Origin: Halobellus limi
GTDB taxonomy: Archaea; Halobacteriota; Halobacteria; Halobacteriales; Haloferacaceae
Assembly (NCBI RefSeq): GCF_004799685.1
Contig: NZ_CP031311.1
Coordinates: 930,001 to 994,000 of the forward strand
Direction of reading: 5' to 3'
Length of the DNA stretch: 64,000 nucleotides
Of the stretch, positions 54,353 through 62,207 are shown in pieces (the stretch's first letter is position 1; every line of letters starts with the position of its first letter). Both the position numbers and the translations under genes were made by a program. The notes below the pieces were generated by a model. That model had not been told where the DNA came from. It made no database searches and saw nothing but the letters and a program-made list of their open reading frames with translations.

Positions 54353-54472
54353 ACCCTTCCGTACACGACCACGCCAAGAAAGAGGTGCCGGTCCGAGGCA
54401 CTCTCGGCCGGTGTGAACGCTTCCCACTTCGGGGGCCGCCACCGGCCGGATCCGCGGCGTCGGGTTGCGAGC

Positions 54473-54480
54473 GTTTATCC
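54473..54480 (+). promoter_or_regulatory. TATA-like box for the M14 deacylase gene
   Basis: The sequence gtttatcc ends 23 bases before ATG 54503, matching a leaderless start. It is the basis for preferring 54503 over the in-frame ATG at 54494. Confidence 0.5.
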
Positions 54481-54502
54481 CGCCGGGTGTCCGATGGCGC
54501 GT

Positions 54503-55519
54503 ATGAGCACCGACGGGACCTTCACGTACAACGGGGGGAAGGTCGAACCCGGAGAGCGACAGAACCTCCGGTACGGTATCAGCGAGACGTACCTCGGCGA
54601 TCCGGTCCGCATTCCGGTCACCGTCATCAACGGCGAGCGGTCGGGACCGACGGTGTTCCTCTCGGCGGCGGCGCACGGCGACGAACTCAACGGCATCGAG
54701 GTGGTCCGCGAGGTCGCCCACGAGTGGGACCTCGCGGACCTCGCCGGAACGCTCGTCTGCCTGCCGGTGATGAACGTCCCCGGATTCCTCGCCCAGCAGC
54801 GCTATCTCCCCATCTACGACCGCGACCTGAACCGGTCGTTCCCCGGCCGGGAGGACTCGACGAGCGCCAAGCGGATGGCCGCGCGCATCTTCGACAACTT
54901 CGTCGCGCCCTGTGACTTCGGCATCGACTTCCACACCTCCACGCGCGGTCGGACGAATATGCTCCACGTTCGCGCGGACATGTCCGACGAGGCGGTCGAG
55001 CGACTCGCGCGGGCGTTCGGCTCGAACGTGATCATCGACAGCGAGGGCAGCGACGGCATCCTCCGGACGGAGGCCACGCGGGTCGGCATCCCGACGGTGA
55101 CCGTCGAGATGGGCGAGGCACACCGGTTCCAGCGCGGCCTCATCGACGACGCGCTCGACGGCGTCGAGAGCGTCTTCGCGGAGTACGAACTGCTGGAGGC
55201 GTCGGCCGTCCGCTGGCCCGGCTGGCGGACCGTCATCGACGACGCGAACGAGAAGACGTGGATCCGCGCCGACGCCGGCGGCATCGTCGATATGCACCAC
55301 GAGCGCGGCTCGCTCGTCCGCGAGGGCGAACGGATCTGTACGCTCACGAACCCCTTCAAGGACGACAACGTCGCGGTCGAGGCCCCCTTCACGGGCCTGC
55401 TCGTCGGCGTGCTGGAGAACCCCGTGGTCTACCCCGGCAACCCGCTCTGTCACCTCGTCGAACTCGAACCGGACGTCCGTCGGGTCGTCGAGCGGGAACA
55501 GGCGGCCGGTGGAACGTAG
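54503..55519 (+). CDS. Succinylglutamate desuccinylase/aspartoacylase (M14) family protein
   Basis: A 338-residue zinc hydrolase of the AstE/ASPA group. The zinc ligands appear as HGDELNG near residue 59 and the FHTSTRG His near residue 145. VEMGEAHRF near residue 200 holds the catalytic Glu. The C-terminal domain is beta-rich (DADAGGIVDMHHERGSLVRE). These enzymes remove acyl or amino-acid groups. It is divergent from the ATP-grasp/retropepsin fusion with 150 bases between. The same three families are found together in bacterial peptide-modification clusters, so it probably acts in the same pathway. Confidence 0.88.
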   Translation: MSTDGTFTYNGGKVEPGERQNLRYGISETYLGDPVRIPVTVINGERSGPTVFLSAAAHGDELNGIEVVREVAHEWDLADLAGTLVCLPVMNVPGFLAQQRYLPIYDRDLNRSFPGREDSTSAKRMAARIFDNFVAPCDFGIDFHTSTRGRTNMLHVRADMSDEAVERLARAFGSNVIIDSEGSDGILRTEATRVGIPTVTVEMGEAHRFQRGLIDDALDGVESVFAEYELLEASAVRWPGWRTVIDDANEKTWIRADAGGIVDMHHERGSLVREGERICTLTNPFKDDNVAVEAPFTGLLVGVLENPVVYPGNPLCHLVELEPDVRRVVEREQAAGGT

Positions 55520-55637
55520 CGGCACCGAATCCGTTCGGTCCGGAGTCACCCCGGCGCTGTCGGCCGATTCCTCCGACGGCGTATCCCAGCCGCACACGTA
55601 AGTTCTATAGTGGGTCCGGCCTGACTCTCAGGAGAGT

Positions 55638-56033
55638 ATGAGTCAGTCTTACAATCGGGGCCTCATCGAGGACTTCGGCCGCTGGCGGGAGTTCTCGGCC
55701 GGGATGTGGGCCTGGGTGTTCCACAAGTTCACCGGATGGGTGCTCGTGGGGTATCTCTTCACCCACATCGCCGTCCTCTCGACGGCGCTGCAGAGCCCGG
55801 ATGCGTACACGACGACGATCCAGTCCCTGGAGAGTCTGCTCGTCGTGCGCATCCTCGAGGTCGGGCTGCTGTCGGTGGCCGTCTTCCACATTCTCAACGG
55901 CCTCCGGCTGCTGTTCGTCGATCTCGGCGTCGGGCTCGAAGCACAGGACAAAAGCTTCTACGCGTCGCTGCTTTTGACGGGCGCAATCGCCGTCGCGAGC
56001 GTGCCGACGTTCCTCGCGGGGGTGTTCGGCTGA
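55638..56033 (+). CDS. sdhC: Succinate dehydrogenase membrane subunit SdhC
   Basis: A 131-residue membrane anchor of complex II with three helices. The His in [20 protein letters not shown] and in [16 protein letters not shown] are the likely haem b ligands. It binds quinone and haem with SdhD and anchors SdhAB. A ggag ribosome-binding site lies about eight bases before the ATG. Its stop overlaps the sdhD start (tgatg). Confidence 0.95.
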   Translation: MSQSYNRGLIEDFGRWREFSAGMWAWVFHKFTGWVLVGYLFTHIAVLSTALQSPDAYTTTIQSLESLLVVRILEVGLLSVAVFHILNGLRLLFVDLGVGLEAQDKSFYASLLLTGAIAVASVPTFLAGVFG

Positions 56034-56404
56034 TGGCCGAGCGCTACTCCTCCTTCGAGGCCGGCGGCCGCCGCTGGCTCTGGCAGCGCATCACGGCCGC
56101 GTTCCTCGTGGTCGTGCTCGCCTTTCACTTCTTCCTGCTCCACTTCGTGAACCACGCCGACGAGGTCACCTTCGCGATGTCGCAGGCGCGGATGCAGGAA
56201 CTGACGTACTTCTCGCTGATGATCCTCTTCCTCCTGACCGCGACGTTCCACGGCGTCAACGGCGTCTACAACGCCCTCATCAATCAGGGCCTCACCGGGA
56301 CGCGGAAGACGGCCGTGAAGCTCGTCCTCGTCGTCGCCAGCGCCGTCGTGATCGTCCAGGGCGTCAGAACCGCACTCGCGTGGGCCGGAGGCGTCCCGAT
56401 CTAA
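56033..56404 (+). CDS. sdhD: Succinate dehydrogenase membrane subunit SdhD
   Basis: A 123-residue second anchor of complex II, with three helices: ITAAFLVVVLAFHFFLLHFV, YFSLMILFLLTATFHGVNGV and LVLVVASAVVIVQGVRTAL. The His residues in helices 1 and 2 fit haem or quinone contacts. The start is fixed by overlap with sdhC. It is translated together with sdhB, whose ATG lies 14 bases after its stop. Confidence 0.93.
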   Translation: MAERYSSFEAGGRRWLWQRITAAFLVVVLAFHFFLLHFVNHADEVTFAMSQARMQELTYFSLMILFLLTATFHGVNGVYNALINQGLTGTRKTAVKLVLVVASAVVIVQGVRTALAWAGGVPI

Positions 56405-56418
56405 TCGCCCTTCCACCA

Positions 56419-57309
56419 ATGAGCACGCAACTTCCAGACCAGACCGAGGATGAATCGTCCGCCGGCGAGGCCGAACCGACGTCCGCCGCGCAGGAGCGCC
56501 GGATGGCGAAGAAGCGCGAGCGGGCCGCCGAACGAGACGAGAGGCGGCAGGCCGAGGAGGCCGAAGCGGCCCTCGCCGACGAGGAGACGTACCACCTGAA
56601 GGTGTTCCGGTACGACCCCGAGATCGAGGGCAAGAAGGAGCCGCGCTTCGACGACTTCCACGTCCCCTACCACAAGGGGATGACCGTCCTCGACGCGCTG
56701 ATGTACGCCCGCGACACGTACGATTCGAGCCTCACCTTCAGACACTCCTGCCGGCAGGCGGTCTGCGGGTCGGACGCGATGTTCGTCAACGGGTCACAGC
56801 GGCTCTGCTGTAAGACGCAACTCTCGGATCTCGAAGAGCCGGTCCGCATCGAGCCGCTCCCGCACGCGGAGGTCGTAAAGGACCTGGTCGTGGATATGGA
56901 GCACTTCTACGACCAGATGGAGGCCGTCGAGCCGTACTTCCAGACGAACGACTTACCCGACGGCGAACTCGAAGAGCAGCGGCAGTCCCGGGAGAACCGC
57001 GAGAAGGTGAAGATGTCGACGCGCTGTATCTGGTGCGGCGCGTGTATGTCCTCCTGTAACATCGCCGCGGGCGACAACGAGTACCTCGGCCCGGCGGCCA
57101 TCAACAAGGCGTACCGCTTCACGATGGACGAGCGCGAGGGCGAGGATATGAAGCAGCAGCGCCTGGAGATCCTCGAACAGGAACACGGCGTCTGGCGGTG
57201 TCAGACGCAGTTCTCCTGTACGGAGGTCTGTCCGAAGGACATCCCGCTGACCGAGCACATCCAGGAACTGAAACGAGAGGCGGTGAAGAACAACCTCAAG
57301 TTCTGGTGA
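56419..57309 (+). CDS. sdhB: Succinate dehydrogenase iron-sulfur subunit SdhB
   Basis: A 296-residue electron-transfer subunit. The [2Fe-2S] site is CRQAVCGSD plus the Cys pair in SQRLCC; [4Fe-4S] is CIWCGACMSSC; [3Fe-4S] is CQTQFSCTEVCPK, with normal spacings. An N-terminal extension of about 57 residues (DQTEDESSAGEAEPT...RRMAKKRERAAERDERRQ) is highly charged and not found in typical SdhB. The start ATG 56419 follows sdhD after 14 bases. Confidence 0.97.
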   Translation: MSTQLPDQTEDESSAGEAEPTSAAQERRMAKKRERAAERDERRQAEEAEAALADEETYHLKVFRYDPEIEGKKEPRFDDFHVPYHKGMTVLDALMYARDTYDSSLTFRHSCRQAVCGSDAMFVNGSQRLCCKTQLSDLEEPVRIEPLPHAEVVKDLVVDMEHFYDQMEAVEPYFQTNDLPDGELEEQRQSRENREKVKMSTRCIWCGACMSSCNIAAGDNEYLGPAAINKAYRFTMDEREGEDMKQQRLEILEQEHGVWRCQTQFSCTEVCPKDIPLTEHIQELKREAVKNNLKFW

Positions 57310-57315
57310 GCGAGA

Positions 57316-57546
57316 CTATTCGAGAAGCGTGACGTCTCTGTTATCGTCGATGACGACGGTGTAGCCCTCGTAGTCGAAACGGACCTCTTCGATCGCCATC
57401 GAGTCGGAAGCGAACAGGGCGTCGAGGGCGTCGGGGTCGAGGACGGATGCCAGCGGCGTCAGTTCCAGCGGCGAAACGTCTTCCGCGTCTGCGACCGCCG
57501 AAACGACCGCTCCGGAGACTGTTTCTGGTCGTGGGCTGTACTCCAT
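57316..57546 (-). CDS. HalOD1 output-domain protein
   Basis: A 76-residue HalOD1 domain: ETVSGAVVSAVADAEDVSPL, LASVLDPDALDALF and a final beta hairpin VRFDYEGYTVVIDDNRDV. HalOD1 is a small haloarchaeal output domain of unknown function, common as a lone gene. ATG 57544-57546 is chosen; an upstream TTG is possible. It lies antisense between sdhB and sdhA. Confidence 0.9.
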   Translation of the reverse strand: MEYSPRPETVSGAVVSAVADAEDVSPLELTPLASVLDPDALDALFASDSMAIEEVRFDYEGYTVVIDDNRDVTLLE

Positions 57547-58035
57547 AGTCAAATATGTTAATCGCTCATCAATAAGGGTTGCTTACTCGTTCAGTGTTGA
57601 AAACCAAACGGGCGGGTGGACGGGGTGAGGTGGTCGCTGAAAATCGATCGTGATTATGGCTCTGTGACCGCCGTTCTCCCCGCGGGAATCCCGGAGTTAA
57701 TCGACGACTAGCGTCGCGCTCGCCCCCGGGCGATCGACTCGGTCCCCGACTCGACGGGGACGGACACCCGTTCGATCAGACAGCCGAGAACGACGCGGTC
57801 GAAACGGTCACCGGACGGACCGGTCGACTTCGAATCGTCGGGAGGGCACGGGACCACCGGTCACGGCTCGCCCCCCGTCGTCGGCCGAATCCGAATCTTT
57901 TACTCTCTGTCTTCCTTTCCGTCGGCTATGGGCAGGACTATCGCCGAGAGACGCACGCTGGATTCCGGATTCGGTGAACTCACGCCTCGAAGAGCCGCTG
58001 ACAACCTCGCTAGCTGATACCTCGGAGACTACACT
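57547..58035. other. 489-base promoter region of sdhA and the HalOD1 gene
   Basis: No full gene. Left: likely promoter of the HalOD1 gene with AT-rich tatgttaatcgc near 57553. Right: a cttttact TATA-like box at about 57896 before a possible 29-codon leader frame (57928-58017) and the sdhA start. The rest shows nothing. Confidence 0.55.
57928..58017 (+). CDS. Possible 29-residue leader ORF before sdhA
   Basis: ATG 57928 lies 26-33 bases after a TATA-like cttttact, the usual leaderless spacing. The frame ends in TGA at 58015-58017, 18 bases before the sdhA ATG. The peptide (MGRTIAERRTLDSGF...) has no known family. It may be a leader peptide that couples to sdhA, or chance. Confidence 0.3.
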   Translation: MGRTIAERRTLDSGFGELTPRRAADNLAS

Positions 58036-59886
58036 ATGCACGAACACGACGTCATCGTGGTGGGCGCGGGAGGCGCGGGCCTCCGCGCGGCCATCGCGGC
58101 GCAAGAAGAAGGGGCCGACGTGGCCATCGTCTCGAAACTCCACCCGGTACGGAGCCACACCGGCGCGGCGGAGGGCGGCATCAACGCCGCGCTCCGGGAG
58201 GGCGACTCCTGGGAGGACCACGCCTACGACACGATGAAGGGGTCGGACTACCTCGGCGACGCCCCGGCCATCGAGACGCTGGCGCAGGACAGCCCCGAGG
58301 AGGTCATCCAACTGGAACACTGGGGGATGGCCTTCTCCAGGGAGGACGACGGCCGCGTCAGCCAGCGGCCGTTCGGCGGCCTCTCGTTCCCGCGGACGAC
58401 CTACGCGGGCGCGGAGACCGGGCACCAGCTCCTGCACACGATGTACGAGCAGCTGGTCAAGCGCGGCATCCAGGTCTACGACGAGTGGTACGTCCTCGAC
58501 CTCGCCGTCAGCGACGAGGAGACGCCCGAAGAGCGGAGCTGCCACGGCGTCGTCGGCTACGACGTCCAGTCCGGGAACATCGAGGGCTTCCGCGCCCGGG
58601 ACGGCGTCATCCTCGCGACCGGCGGCCCCGGCCAGGTGTACGACCACACCACCAACGCGGTGGCCAACACCGGCGACGGCGTGGCGATGGCCTACCGCGC
58701 GGGCGTCCCGATCGAGGACATGGAGTTCATCCAGTTCCACCCGACGACGCTCCCCTCGACGGGCGTCCTGATCACCGAGGGCGTCCGCGGCGAGGGCGGG
58801 ATCCTCTACAACGAGGACGGAGAGCGCTTCATGTTCGAGTACGGCTACGCGAACAACGACGGCGAACTCGCCTCCCGCGACGTCGTCTCTCGGGCGGAGC
58901 TGACGGAGATCAACGAGGGCCGCGGCATCGAGGACGAGTACGTCCACCTCGATATGCGTCACCTCGGCGAGGAGCGGATCGTGGACCGACTGGAGAACAT
59001 CATCCACCTCTCGGAGGACTTCGAGGGCGTCGACCCGCTCGAAGAGCCGATGCCGGTCAAGCCCGGCCAGCACTACGCGATGGGCGGCGTCGAGACCGAC
59101 GAGAACGGCGAGACGTGCATCTCCGGACTCTACGCCGCCGGCGAGTGCGCCTGCGCCTCGGTCCACGGCTCGAACCGCCTCGGCGGCAACGCGCTGCCGG
59201 AACTCATCGTCTTCGGTGCCCGGGCGGGCCACCACGCCGCCGGCCGCGACATCGGCGAGGCCGAGATCCCGACCGGCAAGCGCGGCGAGTGGGAGGCCGG
59301 CGACGTCGAGACGCCGGTCGAACCCGGTGCCGTCGAACCGAGCGTCGAGGCCGACGCCACCGGCGGCGACGCGGTCGCTGACGGCGGCTCCGGCCCCGAT
59401 CCGGCCGGCCTCGTCGAGCGCGCGACCGAGCGCGCCAAAGAGCGCGTCGAAGCGCTTCTGGACAACGAGGACGGTCGCAACCACGCGGAGATCCGCGCCG
59501 AGGTCCAGCAGTCGATGACGGAGAACGTCAACGTCTTCCGCGAGAAGGAGGGCCTCGAACAGGCGCTTCGGGACATCCGCGAGGCGCGCGAGGCCTACGA
59601 GGACGTCGGCGTCGCCGACCAGTCGCGGACGTTCAACACCGATTTACAGCAGACCATCGAGACGCGGAACGTCATCGACCTCGCGGAGGCGATCACGCTC
59701 GGCGCGCTCGCCCGCGAGGAGTTCCGCGGCGCGCACTGGCGCAAGGAGCACCAGGAGCGCGACGACGAGAACTGGCTGAAGCACACGCTGCTGTCGTGGA
59801 ACGACGGCTCGCCCGAGCTGTGGTACAAGCCGGTGCTGCTCGAAGGCGAGAACAAGCGGTACGAGCCGAAGATCCGGAGCTACTGA
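58036..59886 (+). CDS. sdhA: Succinate dehydrogenase flavoprotein subunit SdhA
   Basis: A 616-residue FAD subunit that oxidises succinate to fumarate. The FAD motif is DVIVVGAGGAGLRAAIAAQE; the covalent-flavin His is in RSHTGAAEGGINAAL near residue 45. The substrate-binding HPTTLP and catalytic Arg region (LDMRHLGEERI) follow, and YAAGECACASVHGSNRLGGN near 370 closes the FAD site. An acidic linker insert (TGGDAVADGGSGPDP) lies near residue 445. The gene lies apart from sdhCDB. Confidence 0.97.
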   Translation: MHEHDVIVVGAGGAGLRAAIAAQEEGADVAIVSKLHPVRSHTGAAEGGINAALREGDSWEDHAYDTMKGSDYLGDAPAIETLAQDSPEEVIQLEHWGMAFSREDDGRVSQRPFGGLSFPRTTYAGAETGHQLLHTMYEQLVKRGIQVYDEWYVLDLAVSDEETPEERSCHGVVGYDVQSGNIEGFRARDGVILATGGPGQVYDHTTNAVANTGDGVAMAYRAGVPIEDMEFIQFHPTTLPSTGVLITEGVRGEGGILYNEDGERFMFEYGYANNDGELASRDVVSRAELTEINEGRGIEDEYVHLDMRHLGEERIVDRLENIIHLSEDFEGVDPLEEPMPVKPGQHYAMGGVETDENGETCISGLYAAGECACASVHGSNRLGGNALPELIVFGARAGHHAAGRDIGEAEIPTGKRGEWEAGDVETPVEPGAVEPSVEADATGGDAVADGGSGPDPAGLVERATERAKERVEALLDNEDGRNHAEIRAEVQQSMTENVNVFREKEGLEQALRDIREAREAYEDVGVADQSRTFNTDLQQTIETRNVIDLAEAITLGALAREEFRGAHWRKEHQERDDENWLKHTLLSWNDGSPELWYKPVLLEGENKRYEPKIRSY

Positions 59887-59965
59887 TAAAGATTACTCTC
59901 GTCTCTTCCCGCCGAGCGCCACCCGTTGCCGACGCTCGGTGGTAAAAAGTGAGAGTAATCTTTAT
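59886..59965 (+). repeat. REP-like palindromic element after sdhA
   Basis: A perfect 15-base outer inverted repeat (ataaagattactctc at 59886-59900; gagagtaatctttat at 59951-59965) surrounds an inner imperfect stem ccgccgagcgc/gcgctcggtgg-like. It starts at the sdhA stop codon. Its reverse complement aligns with 28675-28747 after pstS, so both copies have the same orientation relative to the upstream gene. Confidence 0.85.
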
Positions 59966-59993
59966 GAGAGCGAGACGCACCGCGGCGGCAAAC

Positions 59994-60001
59994 GTTTATA
60001 C
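59994..60001 (+). promoter_or_regulatory. TATA-like box for the flavin reductase gene
   Basis: The sequence gtttatac ends 22 bases before ATG 60023, consistent with a leaderless transcript. Confidence 0.55.
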
Positions 60002-60022
60002 GCGCCAGCGGAAGGGCAGCGT

Positions 60023-60601
60023 ATGACCGACCGTCCACACGTCGTCGCCGTCTGTGGCAGTCTACGCGAGGCAAGTCGGACTCGACTGGCGCTCTCTCAC
60101 GCCCTCGACGGGGTTCGGGAGGCCGGCGGGAGTGGGGAACTGATCGATCTCCGGGAGTTCGAGCTGCCGATGTACGACCCCGACGTGGACGATCAGGCCG
60201 ACGGCCGCGAACTCCGGGCCCGACTCCGGGCCGCCGATGCCGTCATCTTGGGGACGCCGATGTACCACGGCTCTTACTCGAACGTCGTGAAGAACGCCCT
60301 CGACTACTGCGGGTTCGACGAGTTCGAGGGCAAGACCGTCGGTCTGCTGGCCGTCGCCGGAGGGTCGTTCCCCGTGACGGCGCTCGAACACCTGCGCTCG
60401 GTCTGTCGGGCCCTCGACGCCTGGGTCGTCCCGCATCAGGTCGCGGTCCCCCGCGCTTCCGGCGCCATCAGCGAGGACGGGACGTTCGACGACGAGGATC
60501 TCGCCGAGCGGGTCCGGGTCCTCGGTCGGAGAGTCGTCCAATACGCCGACATCGAGCCCGATCCGGCTTCCTTCGAGAGCGAGCACAACGCGGGCGCTTA
60601 A
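60023..60601 (+). CDS. NADPH-dependent FMN reductase-like protein
   Basis: A 192-residue flavodoxin-fold protein. It has AVCGSLREASRTRLALSHAL at the FMN phosphate loop, the YDPDVDD segment, and GTPMYHGSYSNVVKNALDYC near residue 80, the signature of NAD(P)H-dependent FMN reductases (SsuE/azoreductase-like). It reduces flavin or a quinone-type acceptor. The physiological acceptor is unknown. ATG 60023 is supported by the TATA-like box; upstream in-frame codons fall in the palindromic element. Confidence 0.88.
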   Translation: MTDRPHVVAVCGSLREASRTRLALSHALDGVREAGGSGELIDLREFELPMYDPDVDDQADGRELRARLRAADAVILGTPMYHGSYSNVVKNALDYCGFDEFEGKTVGLLAVAGGSFPVTALEHLRSVCRALDAWVVPHQVAVPRASGAISEDGTFDDEDLAERVRVLGRRVVQYADIEPDPASFESEHNAGA

Positions 60602-60627
60602 CACACAACTTGGTTCACGGCGCAGAG

Positions 60628-60895
60628 TCCTCGCTGTCGTTCGGGTACGAGATGCGAGAGAAGGGATGTTGAACCACGGTCGCAGCGGAGCTGCTCCCTG
60701 ATTCAAACCCCTCGTCCGATACGCGGCCCTCACTGTCGTTCGGGCACGAGATGCGAGGGGAGGGATTTGAACCGAAGCCAGACGTGCTCGCTCACGTCGT
60801 TCGCTGCGCGCGACTGGCAGGGTTCAAATCCTCCGTCCGACAGATATCGCTCGCTGTCGCTCGGCAATCTAGTGCGAGGGGAGGGATTTGAACCC
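60628..60895. repeat. Degenerate copies of the tRNA-Leu 3' end
   Basis: The block tcgctgtcg-tcgg...gatgcgagg(g)gagggat(t)tgaacc appears near 60628-60675, 60727-60773 and again as the real tRNA 3' end at 60846-60895, about 99 and 119 bases apart. Between copies, gattcaaaccc and ggttcaaatcc appear in the opposite direction, so each unit contains head-to-head T-arm-like sequences. Confidence 0.7.
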
Positions 60896-60956
60896 ACGGA
60901 CTCCTACGAGAGCGGATCTTGAGTCCGCCGCCTTTTCCAAACTCAGCCACCCTCGC
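60873..60956 (-). tRNA. tRNA-Leu (anticodon CAA)
   Basis: On the minus strand the acceptor GCGAGGG pairs with CCCTCGC, the anticodon stem is GCGGA/TCCGC around the loop CTCAAGA, so the anticodon is CAA and it reads UUG. A long variable arm (class II) is present, with TCTCGTAGGAGT. The T-loop TTCAAAT is normal, but the T-stem GTGGG/CCCTC has one U-U mismatch. A discriminator A follows at 60873. CCA is not encoded. Confidence 0.92.
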
Positions 60957-61047
60957 GCAGTCCGGGGTTCGATTTCGCGGAGGTTTAACCCTCCGGTTTT
61001 TCGCCGTCCGAGCGGCCGATCCGAACTGGGACCGCTGCGGGCGCTCG

Positions 61048-61290
61048 CTACGCGAACCGCTCGCGGAGGCGGGACGGAACTTCGAGCGCGACGGCGGCGG
61101 CGACGGCGGGAGCGACGACGGCGAGAACCACGAGCGCGACGCCGCCACCGACGACGGCGAGCGCGAGGAGCCCGAGCAGCAACGCCGGCACTGCGACGAC
61201 CACCGCACCGCGCGCGACGACGCCGGCGACGCCGGCCGCGTAGTCTCCGATCGCTCCGGGTACCTCGCGGAGAGTCGCGTCCTCAGACAT
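61048..61290 (-). CDS. Small hydrophobic membrane protein
   Basis: An 80-residue protein with one or two membrane helices (about residues 28-70, rich in Ala/Val/Gly) after a short polar N-terminus (SEDATLREVPGAIGDYAAG). The C-terminus ends EVPSRLRERFA. Haloarchaea have many such short proteins; no family is assigned. ATG at 61288-61290 is preferred to one nine codons upstream because it starts the conserved-looking polar part. Confidence 0.55.
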   Translation of the reverse strand: MSEDATLREVPGAIGDYAAGVAGVVARGAVVVAVPALLLGLLALAVVGGGVALVVLAVVAPAVAAAVALEVPSRLRERFA

Positions 61291-61360
61291 ACGCGAACCG
61301 ACGCGGTCCGGAAACAAAGAACTGTCCCATCGACGCCGGTGTACCCTCCCGCCGACCGCC

Positions 61361-62074
61361 TCACCACTCGATGGGCTCGCGGTCCTGCCAGAACCGGCCG
61401 GCCGGCGAGCCGGGGCGGAACCGACAGAGCCACGTCGGCGTCTCCGCGCCCTCCTCGACGGACCGGTCGGCCTCCTCGCCGCCCATCTCGGTGCGGACCC
61501 ACCCGGGCGACACCGAGTTCGCGAGCAACCCCTCGTCGCCGTACTCGCCGTGGAGGTACGCCGTGAGGCCGTTCAGCCCGGTCTTCGAGACGCGGTAGGC
61601 CGGCGAGCTTCCCGACTGTTCCCCGCCGAGCGCGCCCATCCCCGAGGAGAGGTTGACGACGCGGCCGCCGTCGGTTTGCAGCAGCAGCGGGACCGTGTGC
61701 TTGCAGACGAGCATCGGGCCGCGGAGGTTCGTCGCGAGCGTTCGATCGATCGTCTCGACCGGCTCGGAGACGATGTCCGTATCGGACCCTCCGACCCCGG
61801 CGTTGTTGACGACGACGTCCAGCCGCCCCGCCGACTGGAAGATCTCGTCGGCCGCGTCGGAGATCTCGCCCTCCTGGGTGACGTCGACGAGGAGGTGCTC
61901 CCATTCGTCGGGGACGTCGTGCGTGATCGACCGCGTGGCGGCGAAGACCGTCGCCCCGAGATCGTGGAGGTTCTCGGCGATCTGGCGGCCGAGTCCGCGG
62001 TTGGCTCCGGTGACGAGCGCGACCTGCCCGTCGAGGGAGTCGTACAGCTCCGGCTCCGGTGAGTGCTCGGTCAT
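61361..62074 (-). CDS. Short-chain dehydrogenase/reductase
   Basis: A 237-residue SDR. It has the cofactor motif VALVTGANRGLGRQIAENL, NNAGVGG near residue 92, the catalytic Ser in VVNLSSGMGALG, and the YxxxK pair in SPAYRVSKTGLNGL near residue 163. The C-terminus ends with an unusual FRPGSPAGRFWQDREPIEW segment. It reduces a ketone or oxidises an alcohol with NAD(P); substrate unknown. ATG 62072-62074 gives the family start. Confidence 0.9.
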   Translation of the reverse strand: MTEHSPEPELYDSLDGQVALVTGANRGLGRQIAENLHDLGATVFAATRSITHDVPDEWEHLLVDVTQEGEISDAADEIFQSAGRLDVVVNNAGVGGSDTDIVSEPVETIDRTLATNLRGPMLVCKHTVPLLLQTDGGRVVNLSSGMGALGGEQSGSSPAYRVSKTGLNGLTAYLHGEYGDEGLLANSVSPGWVRTEMGGEEADRSVEEGAETPTWLCRFRPGSPAGRFWQDREPIEW

Positions 62075-62207
62075 AGTCCGAGTGAGGCGGCGGGCGTAAA
62101 AGGGGATTCCGTCTCGTCGCGGGCGGCTCTCCCGAGCGCGCGGTCGCGCGCTCACGACGGCGAACCGTTCGCGCCCGGCGACCCCGCTCTCCGAGTCTCC
62201 CGTCGAA

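Noticed and set aside
57808-59484. 558-codon minus-strand frame antisense to sdhA
   Set aside because: It is the antisense of a certain SdhA gene and shows no domain.
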